NCBI GenBank assembly: GCA_963814355.1
Contig: CAWFCZ010000018.1
Span: 806,001 to 870,000, forward strand
Length of the DNA stretch: 64,000 nucleotides
Source: JADGOV01 sp963814355
GTDB taxonomy: Bacteria; Actinomycetota; Actinomycetes; JADGOV01
Direction: 5' to 3'
Below the pieces are notes generated by a model, which saw only the letters and a program-made list of their open reading frames with translations, searched no databases and was not told the origin of the DNA. Made by a program: the position numbers and the translations under genes. Of this stretch, positions 35,348 through 44,611 are shown piece after piece (positions within the stretch are counted from its first letter, which is position 1; every line of letters starts with the position of its first letter).

Positions 35348-36400
35348 GTGACAGATTCCAACCCGTCCGACCGCGAAGCAAGGACCCCTACCTTGGCCGT
35401 CCGAGGCGAGGCACCGGACCGCAACCTGGCTCTGGAACTGGTCCGGGTAACCGAGGCGGCCGCGATGGCCGCCGGACGGTGGGTGGGTCGGGGAGACAAG
35501 ATCGGCGCCGACCAGGCTGCGGTGGACGCCATGCGCCGGCTGATCGGCACGGTGTCCATGCGCGGCGTGGTGGTCATCGGCGAGGGCGAGAAGGACGAGG
35601 CGCCGATGCTGTTCAACGGCGAGGAGGTGGGCGACGGCCACGGGCCGGAATGCGACGTCGCGGTGGACCCGATCGACGGCACTACCCTGACCGGCAAGGG
35701 GATGAACAACGCGGTGTCCGTGCTGGCGGTCAGCGAGCGCGGCACGATGTATGACCCGTCCGCGGTGTTCTACATGGAGAAACTGGTCACCGGCGGCGCC
35801 GCGGCGGACGTAGTGGACATCGCCGCCCCGATCGCCGACAACGTCGCCGCGGTTGCCAAAGCAAAAGGCGGCAGCACCGAGGACGTCACGGTGGTGATCC
35901 TGGACCGGCCGCGGCACGCCGACCTCGTGCATGAGGTACGCGAGGCCGGCGCGCGGATCAAATTCATCAGCGACGGCGACGTGGCCGGCGCGATCATGGC
36001 CATGCGAGAGGGCACCGGCGTTGACCTGCTGCTCGGCATCGGCGGCACACCGGAGGGCATCATCACGGCCTGCGCGGTGAAGTGCCTCGGCGGGGTGATT
36101 CAGGCCCGGCTCTGGCCACGCGACGATTCCGAGCGCCAGCGGGCGCTGGACGCCGGGCACGACCTGTCCGAGGTTCTATCCACCGATGACCTGGTTCGCT
36201 CCGACAACGTCTTCTTCGTGGCCACCGGCATCACCGACGGCGAGTTGCTGCAAGGCGTCCGGTACCGCAGTGGCGGGGCGTCCACCCACTCGCTGGTCAT
36301 GCGTTCCAAGAGCGGCACCATCCGGGAGGTGCTGAGCGAGCACTCGTTGACCAAGCTGCGGGCGTACTCCTCGATCGACTTCGACCGGCACCTGCGCTAG
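35348..36400 (+). CDS. glpX: Class II fructose-1,6-bisphosphatase
   Basis: A 350-residue gluconeogenic phosphatase of the GlpX type. The metal and substrate motifs GEGEKDEAPM and DPIDGTTLTGKGMNNA are intact, as are the EDVTVVILDRPRH and GIGGTPEGIIT segments. The GTG at 35348 follows AGGAGG at seven bases. In Mycobacterium glpX and fum are neighbours as here. A TAGGCT near 35310 could be its -10. Confidence 0.96.
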   Translation: MTDSNPSDREARTPTLAVRGEAPDRNLALELVRVTEAAAMAAGRWVGRGDKIGADQAAVDAMRRLIGTVSMRGVVVIGEGEKDEAPMLFNGEEVGDGHGPECDVAVDPIDGTTLTGKGMNNAVSVLAVSERGTMYDPSAVFYMEKLVTGGAAADVVDIAAPIADNVAAVAKAKGGSTEDVTVVILDRPRHADLVHEVREAGARIKFISDGDVAGAIMAMREGTGVDLLLGIGGTPEGIITACAVKCLGGVIQARLWPRDDSERQRALDAGHDLSEVLSTDDLVRSDNVFFVATGITDGELLQGVRYRSGGASTHSLVMRSKSGTIREVLSEHSLTKLRAYSSIDFDRHLR

Positions 36401-36451
36401 CCGATCCGCACCGGTCGGTACGGTGAGTTCCACCGCGAAGGAGGGTCAAGG

Positions 36452-37861
36452 ATGACGACCGAGGCAGCGCCGCAGGAGTTCCGGATCGAGCACGACTCGA
36501 TGGGCGAGGTGCAGGTACCGGCCGCGGCCCGGTGGCGGGCCCAAACCCAGCGGGCGGTGGAAAACTTCCCGGTTTCCGGCTTGCGGATCGACCCGGCGCT
36601 GATCGCCGCGCTGGCCCGGATCAAGGGCGCTGCGGCGAAGACCAATGCCGAGCTGGGCGTGATCCCCGACGACTTGGCCAAGGCGATCGCCGGCGCGGCC
36701 GAGGAGGTGGCCGGCGGCCGCTACGACGGCGAGTTCCCGATCGACGTCTTCCAGACCGGCTCCGGCACGTCCAGCAACATGAACGCCAACGAGGTGCTGG
36801 CCAGCCTGGCCGCCGACCGGCTCGGCGCGCCGGTGCACCCCAACGACCACGTCAACGCCTCCCAGTCCTCCAACGACGTGTTCCCCTCCGCGATCCACCT
36901 CGCGGCCACCGACGCCGTGGTCAACGCGCTACAGCCGGCCCTGGCCAGGCTGGAGGAATCCCTGGCGGCGAAGGCGAGCGAGTTCGCCGAAGTGGTCAAG
37001 AGCGGCCGCACCCACCTGATGGATGCCACCCCGGTCACCCTCGGTCAGGAGTTCGGTGGGTACGCCGCCCAGATCCGGCTCGGCACCGAGCGCCTGGCGG
37101 CTTGCCTGCCCCGGCTGGGTGAACTTCCGTTGGGCGGCACCGCGGTGGGTACTGGAATCAACACCCCGCCCGGGTTCGCCGCCAAGGTGATCGCCGAGCT
37201 GCGGGCCACCACCGGACTGCCGCTGACCGAGGCCCGCGACCACTTCGAGGCGCAGGGTGCCCGGGACGCGCTCATCGAGGCGAGCGGCATGCTCCGGGTG
37301 ATCGCCGCCTCGCTGTACAAGATCGCCAACGACCTGCGCTGGATGTCCTCCGGGCCCCGGGCCGGGCTCGGCGAGATCCACCTGCCGGACCTGCAACCCG
37401 GTTCCTCGATCATGCCGGGCAAGGTGAACCCGGTGATCCCGGAGGCGGTTTGCCAGGTGGTCGCCCAGGTGATCGGCAACGACGCGGCGGTGGCCTTCGG
37501 CGGGGCGGCCGGCAACCTGGAACTCAACGTCATGCTGCCGGTGCTGGCCCGCAACCTGCTGGAATCCATCCGGCTGCTGGCGAACATCAGCCGGCTGCTC
37601 GCCGACCGCTGCGTCGACGGCATCACCGCCGACGTGGAGCGTTGCCGCACCTTCGCGGAGTCCTCGCCGTCGATCGTCACCCCGCTCAACTCCTATGTGG
37701 GGTACGAGGCGGCGGCGAAGATCGCGAAGAAGTCACTCGCCGAGCGCAAGACCATCCGTGAAGTGGTGATCGAACTCGGCTATGTCGCCGACGGCACCCT
37801 GACCGAGAACCAGCTCGACGAGGCACTGGACGTATTGGCCATGACCCGGCGTCCCAGCTAG
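36452..37861 (+). CDS. fumC: Class II fumarate hydratase
   Basis: A 469-residue fumarase of the aspartase/fumarase superfamily. It has the signature GSSIMPGKVNP, the active-site block QTGSGTSSNMNANEVLA and SGRTHLMDATPVTLGQEFG. These set it apart from aspartase. It starts 51 bases after glpX, with GGAGGG ahead of the ATG. TCA-cycle enzyme, probably a homotetramer. Confidence 0.97.
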   Translation: MTTEAAPQEFRIEHDSMGEVQVPAAARWRAQTQRAVENFPVSGLRIDPALIAALARIKGAAAKTNAELGVIPDDLAKAIAGAAEEVAGGRYDGEFPIDVFQTGSGTSSNMNANEVLASLAADRLGAPVHPNDHVNASQSSNDVFPSAIHLAATDAVVNALQPALARLEESLAAKASEFAEVVKSGRTHLMDATPVTLGQEFGGYAAQIRLGTERLAACLPRLGELPLGGTAVGTGINTPPGFAAKVIAELRATTGLPLTEARDHFEAQGARDALIEASGMLRVIAASLYKIANDLRWMSSGPRAGLGEIHLPDLQPGSSIMPGKVNPVIPEAVCQVVAQVIGNDAAVAFGGAAGNLELNVMLPVLARNLLESIRLLANISRLLADRCVDGITADVERCRTFAESSPSIVTPLNSYVGYEAAAKIAKKSLAERKTIREVVIELGYVADGTLTENQLDEALDVLAMTRRPS

Positions 37862-37865
37862 GGGA

Positions 37866-38323
37866 TCAAGCCTCTGGTGTGTGCCGAACCGTCACGACGT
37901 TGCATCTGATGATGGCGCCGGATGGTTCGATGTTGCCCTCAGCAGTGAGCAGCGCGGTCCCGTGCCGTTCGGCGGCGGCGATGTAGAACGCGTCGGCGTA
38001 CCGCAGCGACCCTCGCGCCAGGGCCCACGCTCGGTGCACGTCGGGCCACGGTGTCGCCTCGACGGCGATCTCGAGGGCCTCTGCCGCCTGGAGGGCCGGT
38101 GCCAGGTCGGCCGGCTGCAACGGATGGTGCGGCCGGTTCGCGGCGGCACCGAGACCGGACATGACCTCGATCGCGAAGTGCCCCGGCGCGGTGAGTTGCT
38201 CGGCGGGCGGGACAGCGGCCAATGCCGCCCGCGCCGCGACCCCGCGCGGGCCGGGCAGACTCGATGTCCGTTCCCCCGGGAGCGAGAGCCCGGCCCGCGA
38301 GTTCCGGCTACATCCCATACCAC
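37866..38323 (-). pseudogene. VapC-like PIN-domain toxin relic, N-terminus frameshifted, antitoxin lost
   Basis: The frame ending at 37866 reads ARAALAAVPPAEQLTAPGHF, FAIEVMSGLG, VHRAWALARGSLRYADAFYI and TALLTAEGNI, a VapC-type PIN domain with the mid Glu (FAIEV) and distal Asp (YADAFY). The opening strand with the first Asp (usual VVDAS) is not in this frame; a shifted frame at 38323 has VVWDVAGTR. So the first catalytic segment is separated by a frameshift. No antitoxin gene lies beside it; the TolB-like gene ends 12 bases away. Toxin activity is unlikely. Confidence 0.55.
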
Positions 38324-38335
38324 TTAGCGTCCGGT

Positions 38336-39301
38336 TCACGACCGGGTTGGAAGCGGCTGCCACGCAGCTTCCATCCAGCCGACCAAATCGCTAGCGAGTC
38401 GACAGAGTCCCTCCGGCGGAAGCGTGGTGTCCAGGCATCCCACATTGCCCATGCTGTTGTGCACCAGGAAGGCGCGACCGTCGGGGCTGGTCACGACGCC
38501 CCAGTAGCCACTCCAGCAGAGCTGCTCGGGTGAGCACGACGGCTCATGCCGGGTGGCCACCGCGCGGGCGTCGGTGACCGGCCGCCGGGCGTTCGGCGAA
38601 CCGGTTGCCACGATCATCACGTCCGCCAAGTGTCCGGGAAGGCACCGCCCATGGGCGACGCAGCGCGCGGTGAGGGCGATATGGCGGCCGTCAGGCATCC
38701 AGTCGAAGCTGTCGATGACGTCTCGCCGATCGAGTGCGCCGTCGGCAGTCAAGACGTGCACCTGACCGGACGAAATATTCAGCAGGCTCACACTGCGGTT
38801 GCCGGCGCAGGTGCGACTGAACAGCAGGCGGACCCCGGTGGGCGACCAGGCCGGGTGACCATCCGTGCAGCCTTGGGGCGGGGATGTCAACGGCGTCGCC
38901 GCGCCGCCGGTACGCCCTATGCGGAAGATCGCGCCGGCTCGGCTGAAGGCGAGCTGGCGACCGTCCGGGGACCAGGTCGGGTCGGTACCGTCGGCCGTGA
39001 TCCGGTGGACCGGACCACGGAGCGTGCTGACCACCAGACTGCCGTCGCGGTCGAAGGCCAGCTCACGCCCGCTCGGTGACCAGCTCGGGTTGTGGTCCAC
39101 GAAGCCTGCGGTGAACTGCCGTCGATTGCTGCCATCGGGATTGACCAGCCACAGGCCGTACCCGCCATGGGCGAAGTCTGCCCGCGATAGCGCGACCAGC
39201 CCGTTTGCGGGCAACCGAACAGCAGCTGACGCGGGCGCGAGCCCGACTACCGAAAGGGTCAGCAGCGCCGACATGACCGCGATTGTCAGCCGATTCCGCA
39301 T
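38336..39301 (-). CDS. Secreted TolB/PD40-type beta-propeller protein
   Basis: A 321-residue exported protein. The signal peptide is RNRLTIAVMSALLTLSVVGL followed by APASAAV. Repeats of about 40 residues carry the PD40 motif: PSWSPSGRELAFDRDG, PTWSPDGRQLAFSRAG, PAWSPTGVRLLFSR and FDWMPDGRHIALTA. It is a paralogue of the broken gene at 34.3 kb and of the gene at 61.4 kb. There is no lipobox or Pal partner, so it is not TolB of a Tol-Pal system. A role in binding or sensing outside the cell is inference. Confidence 0.8.
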   Translation of the reverse strand: MRNRLTIAVMSALLTLSVVGLAPASAAVRLPANGLVALSRADFAHGGYGLWLVNPDGSNRRQFTAGFVDHNPSWSPSGRELAFDRDGSLVVSTLRGPVHRITADGTDPTWSPDGRQLAFSRAGAIFRIGRTGGAATPLTSPPQGCTDGHPAWSPTGVRLLFSRTCAGNRSVSLLNISSGQVHVLTADGALDRRDVIDSFDWMPDGRHIALTARCVAHGRCLPGHLADVMIVATGSPNARRPVTDARAVATRHEPSCSPEQLCWSGYWGVVTSPDGRAFLVHNSMGNVGCLDTTLPPEGLCRLASDLVGWMEAAWQPLPTRS

Positions 39302-39404
39302 GATGTCACCCCCGGTCGTCGAGCCGTCACCTTAGCAAGCAGGCGCTCGACACTCGGCCCCGACGGGGACATTCACCCGGCTGGCCCACCGCCGCTCGGG
39401 GCGC

Positions 39405-40007
39405 TCAGTACCAGTTGTAGGCCCGCGAATGGCTCCAGGCTGCGCACGGGGTGCCGTACCGGCCGGCGATGTACCCGAGTCCCCAGGTGATCTGGGTCGC
39501 CGGGTTCGTTCGCCAGTCGGATCCGGCGCTGCCCATCTTCTCACCGGGCAGCGCCTGCGGGATGCCGTACGCGCTGGAGCTGGCGTTCTTCGCGCTCACC
39601 TGCCAGTTGCTCTCCTTGGTCCACAATGAGTCCAGGCAGCTGTACTGGCCGCTCCAGCCGCGCCGGGCCAGCAGCACCTTGGCGATCTCCCGCGGGGCCA
39701 GCGGGGCCCTCGACAGGCTACGACTCGCCCGAGCGGGGACCGCGCGCCGAGCCGGTGCCGTCGGTCGAGCCGGGGCGGCCGCCGCGGCCCGCAACGCGGC
39801 CTGCGCGACAGCACGCTGGTCCTTCGTGCCGGGGGTGCGCTCCCGGTCATCGCTGACCGTTCCGGCCGCTGAAGACGCCGGTGTCCCGACCCCCGCGTCG
39901 GGGGCGGCGAGCGCCCGGACGGACAGGCCGCCGGTGAGCGCCGTGACGGCCACGGCCCCAGCGAGAGCGGTATGTCGGGCAAGCGGGAAAAGCCTGGGCG
40001 GACGCAC
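39405..40007 (-). CDS. Secreted lytic transglycosylase (SLT/Rpf-like C-terminal domain)
   Basis: A 200-residue exported protein. An N-terminal membrane-type signal (RHTALAGAVAVTALTGGLSV) is followed by an Ala/Pro/Arg linker and a C-terminal domain of about 75 residues: YSCLDSLWTKESNWQVSAKN, SAYGIPQALPGEKMGSAG, NPATQITWGLGYIAGRYG. The Glu in TKESNW is the catalytic acid expected for peptidoglycan cleavage. I use the GTG at 40007 after AAAGGG; an ATG at 40034 is also in frame. The 232 bases to the rhomboid end hold no gene. Confidence 0.85.
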   Translation of the reverse strand: MRPPRLFPLARHTALAGAVAVTALTGGLSVRALAAPDAGVGTPASSAAGTVSDDRERTPGTKDQRAVAQAALRAAAAAPARPTAPARRAVPARASRSLSRAPLAPREIAKVLLARRGWSGQYSCLDSLWTKESNWQVSAKNASSSAYGIPQALPGEKMGSAGSDWRTNPATQITWGLGYIAGRYGTPCAAWSHSRAYNWY

Positions 40008-40239
40008 GGAGGGAGCCCTTTCGATCGGCGGCATGCTGGCGCCCGACCACGAACCAGCAGTGTCGCGGTCGGATCACGGTCCGGGCGGAGGCAGTGCCCC
40101 AAGCGCCGCGGCGATCCGTGGGACCTCTCTCGATCCCCAGCAAATCGGACGGTCAACGCTGAAAAGATGCGCTAACGAGACCTCACCGTAACATGCATGA
40201 ATCACGCAGTCGACGTTAGCTGCGTCACATACCAAGCGA

Positions 40240-41040
40240 TCAGTACCCGGCGCGCCAGACGTGCGGGCTGACCGGCGGGGGTGGGCGGCGGCCCCGGCGC
40301 AGTGGCAGGACCAGCGCCGCGCCGAGCAGGAAACCGACGACGTGGGCCAGGTACGCGACCCCGGCGCCGGAGCCGACGGCCGCGCCGGCGGAGTACCAGT
40401 ACTGCAGGAGGAACCAGAAGCCCAGCACCACCCAGGCCGGAAGGCGGAACGGCAGGAAGAACAGCGGCGGGACGATGCTGGTGACCCGGGCTCGCGGGTA
40501 GAGCAGCAGGTAGGCACCGAGGACGCCGGCAATCGCCCCGGAAGCGCCGACCAGCGTGGTGGTCGACGTCGGGTCGCTGAGCGCGAAACCGTAGGTCGCC
40601 GCGTAGCCGCAGAGCAGGTAGAAGCCGAGGAATCGGAGCCGGCCGAGCCGGTCCTCGACGTTGTTGCCGAAGATGAACAGGAACAGCATGTTGCCCAGCA
40701 GGTGCAGCCAGCCGCCATGCAGGAACATCGCGTACAGCACGCTGAGCACCGGGATCTTGTCGTACCGCTGCACCGGACAGGCCACGACGCCCCGGTCGGT
40801 CTGCACGCCGATCCGGCGCGGGGGCAGCTGGTGGTTGGTGAGCAACTCCTTCGGGATGGCCGCGTACCGGTCGAAGAAGGTGTTCTGGGCGCACACCGAG
40901 GCCACCGTCTGGCGTCCTGTCAGCACCGGGTCGCGGGCGATCGGCGAGAGCAGGAAGACGACGACGTTGGCCAGGATCAGCAAGTAGGTCACGACCGGGG
41001 TACGCCGGACCGGGTTGTCGTCGTGGAGAGGGAGGACCAC
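40240..41040 (-). CDS. Rhomboid family intramembrane serine protease
   Basis: A 266-residue membrane protein. The catalytic Ser lies in VGASGAIAGV and the His in AHVVGFLLG. HGGWLHLLGNMLFLFIFGNN is the conserved HxxxN membrane segment. A cysteine-containing loop of about 60 residues (about 35-95) precedes the catalytic core. Substrates unknown. It lies 18 bases after phoH on the same strand, so the two may share an operon. Confidence 0.93.
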   Translation of the reverse strand: MVLPLHDDNPVRRTPVVTYLLILANVVVFLLSPIARDPVLTGRQTVASVCAQNTFFDRYAAIPKELLTNHQLPPRRIGVQTDRGVVACPVQRYDKIPVLSVLYAMFLHGGWLHLLGNMLFLFIFGNNVEDRLGRLRFLGFYLLCGYAATYGFALSDPTSTTTLVGASGAIAGVLGAYLLLYPRARVTSIVPPLFFLPFRLPAWVVLGFWFLLQYWYSAGAAVGSGAGVAYLAHVVGFLLGAALVLPLRRGRRPPPPVSPHVWRAGY

Positions 41041-41058
41041 CCAGTCAGTGTGCCTCGG

Positions 41059-42333
41059 CTACACCGACAGGTTCTCGAGCATGTCGGTGACCAGCGCGGC
41101 CACTGGGGAGCGTTCCGAGCGGGTCAGGGTGACGTGGGCGAACAGCGGATGGCCTTTGAGCGCCTCGATCACGGCAGCGACCCCGTCGTGCCGCCCGACC
41201 CGCAGGTTGTCGCGCTGGGCGACATCGTGGGTGAGTACGACCCGCGAGCCGGCGCCGATCCGGGAGAGCACCGTGAGCAGCACCCCGCGCTCCAGCGACT
41301 GCGCTTCGTCGACGATGACAAACGCGTCGTGCAGCGACCGGCCCCGGATGTGGGTGAGCGGCAGGACCTCGAGCAGCCCGCGCTGCACGACCTCGGCGAT
41401 CACCGGCTCGGCGACCACCGCGCCGAGGGTGTCGAAGACGGCCTGTGCCCAGGGCCCCATCTTCTCCACCTCGCTGCCGGGCAGGTAGCCGAGTTCCTGG
41501 CCGCCGACCGCGTAGAGCGGCCGGAAGACGATCACCTTCTTGTGCTGGCGCCGCTCGAGGACCGCCTCCAGCCCGGCACACAGCGCCAGGGCCGACTTCC
41601 CGGTGCCGGCCCGCCCGCCGAGGGACACGATGCCGATGTCCGGATCGGTGAGCAGGTCGATCGCCACCCGCTGTTCGAAGCTGCGGCCGTGGAGGCCGAA
41701 CGCGTCGGCGTCGCCGCGCACCAGTCGCACGCCCCCGTCGGGAGTACGGCGGCCCAACGCCCGCCCCCGCGCCGCGGCCAACGCCAGTCCGGTGTGGCAG
41801 GGCAGCTCTCGGGCCTCGGGGAGGTCCACCCGGCCGGCGGCGTAGAGCGCGTCGATCACGTCGGGGGTGACCGTCAGCTCCGCCGTCCCGGTCCACCCGG
41901 TGTCCACCGCGAGCTCGGCCCGGTACTCCTGGGCGGCCAACCCGACGGAGCCGGCCTTGACCCGCAGCGGCAGGTCCTTGGAGACCAGGACGACCTCGGC
42001 GCCGTCCGCCGCCAGCGCCCGGGCGACCGAGAGGATCCGCCCGTCGTTGTCCGAGGCTGCCGGGTCGACGTGGTTGAGCTCCACCCGCAGCGTGCCATCG
42101 TCGGAGCCGACGGCCACCGGGGCGTCGAGGCGGCCGTGCCGGGCGCGCAGGTCGTCCAGCCGCCGCAGCGCCTGGCGGGCGAACCAGCCCAGCTCCGGAT
42201 GGTCCCGCTTGGCCTCCAACTCACCGATCACCACCAGCGGCAGAACGACGTCGTGCTCCGCGAAACGAGTCATCGCGGCCGGGTCGGCCAGCAGCACTGA
42301 GGTGTCCAGGACGTACGTGCGCCGATCCGACAA
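41059..42333 (-). CDS. phoH: PhoH family ATPase with N-terminal PIN domain (PhoH2)
   Basis: A 424-residue toxin-helicase fusion of the PhoH2 type: PIN ribonuclease domain at about 1-135 (TYVLDTSVLLADP, with later acidic residues in DNDGRILSVARAL and KDLPLRVKA) and a P-loop ATPase domain (GRAGTGKSALALCAG; Walker B AFVIVDEAQSL; the SLGG and LTHDVAQRDNL motifs). The start is TTG at 42333, after GGGAGG at eight bases; no ATG or GTG fits. Rv1095 phoH2 has the same layout. Expected to unwind and cleave RNA. Confidence 0.94.
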   Translation of the reverse strand: MSDRRTYVLDTSVLLADPAAMTRFAEHDVVLPLVVIGELEAKRDHPELGWFARQALRRLDDLRARHGRLDAPVAVGSDDGTLRVELNHVDPAASDNDGRILSVARALAADGAEVVLVSKDLPLRVKAGSVGLAAQEYRAELAVDTGWTGTAELTVTPDVIDALYAAGRVDLPEARELPCHTGLALAAARGRALGRRTPDGGVRLVRGDADAFGLHGRSFEQRVAIDLLTDPDIGIVSLGGRAGTGKSALALCAGLEAVLERRQHKKVIVFRPLYAVGGQELGYLPGSEVEKMGPWAQAVFDTLGAVVAEPVIAEVVQRGLLEVLPLTHIRGRSLHDAFVIVDEAQSLERGVLLTVLSRIGAGSRVVLTHDVAQRDNLRVGRHDGVAAVIEALKGHPLFAHVTLTRSERSPVAALVTDMLENLSV

Positions 42334-42424
42334 GGCGGTCCTCCCGAGCGGAACCGGCTGTCCGGCCCGTTGCCCCGACGCTACGCCGGGACCCCGCCCC
42401 GGCGGCCTCGACACGCGGCGCAGC

Positions 42425-43192
42425 TCAGGCCCCGAACCGCCGGGAACGCTCGGCGTACGCCCGCAGCGCGCGCAGAAAGTCGACGCGCCGGAAGTCCGGC
42501 CAGAACGCCTCACAGAAGTAGAACTCCGAGTGCGCGCTCTGCCACATCAGGAAACCGGACAGCCGCTGCTCCCCGGAGGTACGGATCACCAGGTCCGGGT
42601 CGGGCTGACCACGGGTGTAGAGGTGGTCGGCGATGTGCTCGACGTCGAGCACCGCCGCGAGTTCCTCCAACGACGTACCCCGGGCGACGTGTTCGGTGAG
42701 CAGGGAGCGGACCGCATCGGCGATCTCTCGCCGGCCGCCGTAGCCGACGGCCACGTTGACCAGCAGCTTGGGGCGGGCGACGGTCCGCTCGGCGGCCTCC
42801 TTGAGCACCCGGGCGGTCTGGTCCGGGAGCAGGTCGAGCGACCCGACCGGATGCACGTCCCAGCGGTGCTTGGGATCGGACAACTCCACGACGGTGTTCT
42901 CGATGATCCGCAGCAGCGGGGCGAGCTGTTCCGGCGGCCGGGCGAGGTTGTCGGTGGAGAGCAGCCACAGCGTCACCACTTCGACGCCGGCCTCCTCGCA
43001 CCAGGCCAGCAGGTCGGTGATCTTCGCGGCTCCGCGCCGGTGGCCGGTCGCCGGGTCCTCGGCACCGACCGCCCGGGCCCAGCGGCGGTTGCCGTCCAGG
43101 ATGACGCCGACATGCCGGGGCAACTCGGAGCCGGAGAGCGACCGGACCAGCCGGCGCTCGTAGACCGCGTACGCGAGATCGCGAAGCCCCAC
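42425..43192 (-). CDS. uppS: Isoprenyl diphosphate synthase, cis-prenyltransferase (short-chain Z type)
   Basis: A 255-residue cis-prenyltransferase. It has the diphosphate-binding VILDGNRRWARAVG, the LWLLSTDNLARPPEQLAPL block, and the C-terminal DLVIRTSGEQRLSGF and YFCEAFWPDFRR. This class makes Z,E-polyprenyl diphosphates for undecaprenyl or decaprenyl carriers; the position next to Rv1084-type genes matches Rv1086, which forms C15 farnesyl diphosphate. The GTG at 43192 follows GGAGG (spacing 11) and fits the family start. Confidence 0.95.
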   Translation of the reverse strand: MGLRDLAYAVYERRLVRSLSGSELPRHVGVILDGNRRWARAVGAEDPATGHRRGAAKITDLLAWCEEAGVEVVTLWLLSTDNLARPPEQLAPLLRIIENTVVELSDPKHRWDVHPVGSLDLLPDQTARVLKEAAERTVARPKLLVNVAVGYGGRREIADAVRSLLTEHVARGTSLEELAAVLDVEHIADHLYTRGQPDPDLVIRTSGEQRLSGFLMWQSAHSEFYFCEAFWPDFRRVDFLRALRAYAERSRRFGA

Positions 43193-43387
43193 GCCCGACG
43201 CCACCTCCTCGCAGCTAGGGCCAGCGTAACGAGCCGCCCCGCCGCGTGCCGGGAAGTGAACGCAGTGCCTGCCGGGTGGACACGCGTACGCGCCGACCTC
43301 CGGCGGCTTGCTCTTCGGCCACAGTGTTGCAAGACTTCGGCGAGCCACCCGGGGGGCCGGGTCAATCCGAGCAGCAAAGGCGGTCCG

Positions 43388-44140
43388 GTGAACGCGATGG
43401 GTCGGCGGTTAGGTGCGGAGTTCCTCGGCACGTTCTGGCTGGTCCTCGGCGGCTGCGGCAGTGCCGTGCTCTCGGCCGCCTTTCCGGCCGTCGGGATCGG
43501 GCTGCTGGGCGTCGCGTTGGCCTTCGGGCTCACCGTGCTGACCATGGCGTACGCCTTCGGACACGTCTCCGGCGGTCACTTCAATCCAGCCGTCACGGTG
43601 GGCCTCTGGCTCGGCGGCCGGTTCGACGCCAAGGACGTGTTGCCGTACATCGTCACGCAGGTGGTCGCCGGCGTCGCCGCCGCCGCCGTCCTGCTCGCCA
43701 TCGCCGAGGGCAAGCCGGGGTACTCCCTCGGCAAGAACGGGCTGGCCGCGAACGGCTACGGCGCCCACTCCCCCGGGCATTATTCGTTGGCGTCCGGGCT
43801 GCTCACCGAAATCGTGATGACCGCTGCATTCCTGGTCGTTATTCTCGCGGTCACCGGCCGCGGCGCACCGGCCGGCTTCGGGCCACTGGCCATCGGCCTC
43901 GCCCTCACCCTGATCCACCTGATCAGCATCCCGGTCACCAACACCTCGGTGAACCCGGCGCGCTCCACCGGACCCGCGATCTTCGTACACGGCTGGGCAC
44001 TCTCACAGCTGTGGCTGTTCTGGTTGGCGCCGCTGGTCGGCGCCGCGCTGGCCGGCTTCGGATTCCGGTACGCCTTCGAGGACAAGCGGCCACTGGCGTC
44101 AGAAGCCCGCGGCCCGCACGACACCGAAGCGGCGGTCTGA
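43388..44140 (+). CDS. aqpZ: Aquaporin Z
   Basis: A 250-residue six-helix water channel. Both NPA boxes are present (GHFNPAVT and TSVNPARST) and the aqpZ segments FLGTFWLVLGGCGSAVL and LIHLISIPVTNTSVNPARST are close to the E. coli form. The selectivity Arg follows the second NPA. The GTG at 43388 has AAAGG seven bases before; ATG 43397 lies too far. It is divergent from uppS across a 195-base gap. Confidence 0.95.
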   Translation: MNAMGRRLGAEFLGTFWLVLGGCGSAVLSAAFPAVGIGLLGVALAFGLTVLTMAYAFGHVSGGHFNPAVTVGLWLGGRFDAKDVLPYIVTQVVAGVAAAAVLLAIAEGKPGYSLGKNGLAANGYGAHSPGHYSLASGLLTEIVMTAAFLVVILAVTGRGAPAGFGPLAIGLALTLIHLISIPVTNTSVNPARSTGPAIFVHGWALSQLWLFWLAPLVGAALAGFGFRYAFEDKRPLASEARGPHDTEAAV

Positions 44141-44149
44141 CGTGGCTGG

Positions 44150-44524
44150 CTACCGGTAGCGGAAGCCGTCGAAGAACCGGCGGAACACCCCGCCGGCCAC
44201 CGGCAGCGGGTCGCCCGCCGGGGGCGCGGTGGACCGAGCGCGAGCCACCGGCCGGTCGTAGTCGGTACGGGCGATGGCCTCCACCACCTGCGCCTCGTCG
44301 AAGCTCTCTGAGCCGTCGATCACCGGCATGAAGCCCACCAGCATGCCGTTGCGCAGGACTTGGGCCTCCAGTCCAGCGGCACCGTCGGAGTCCCAAATCG
44401 CTTCCCGCCCGTCGGGCAGTAGCACCCGGATGCCGAACTGGTACACCCCCGGCTTGGCCAGCGACGCCTCGACGCCCCGCTGCCGGAGCGCGTCCACCAC
44501 CTCGCGGGCGCGGTTTTCGTCCAT
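44150..44524 (-). CDS. Conserved hypothetical protein
   Basis: A 124-residue protein I do not recognise. It starts MDENRAREVVDALRQRG, has a beta core (VYQFGIRVLLPDGREAIWDS) and a conserved-looking middle (GFMPVIDGSESFDEAQVVEA) before a disordered Pro/Ala tail ending FFDGFRYR. No signal peptide. The ATG at 44524 is preceded by weak GGGAATC; the GTG nine bases upstream is in frame. It is ten bases from aqpZ, convergent. Confidence 0.6.
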   Translation of the reverse strand: MDENRAREVVDALRQRGVEASLAKPGVYQFGIRVLLPDGREAIWDSDGAAGLEAQVLRNGMLVGFMPVIDGSESFDEAQVVEAIARTDYDRPVARARSTAPPAGDPLPVAGGVFRRFFDGFRYR

Positions 44525-44611
44525 GATTCCCACGTTAGATGCGAACCGGCCGGGCGGTGGAGCGCTCGGCCCGTCGGGTACCGGCCCGACGCTCCACCGC
44601 GGCGGCCAGGG

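Noticed and set aside
40008..40200. Possible c-di-AMP riboswitch ahead of the lytic transglycosylase
   Set aside because: Such riboswitches often precede these genes in actinobacteria, and the leader is long and GC-rich, but I could not place the conserved riboswitch blocks.
40261..42300. 679-codon plus-strand open frame opposite rhomboid and phoH
   Set aside because: Spans two recognised genes on the other strand and shows no domain pattern; a product of high GC content.
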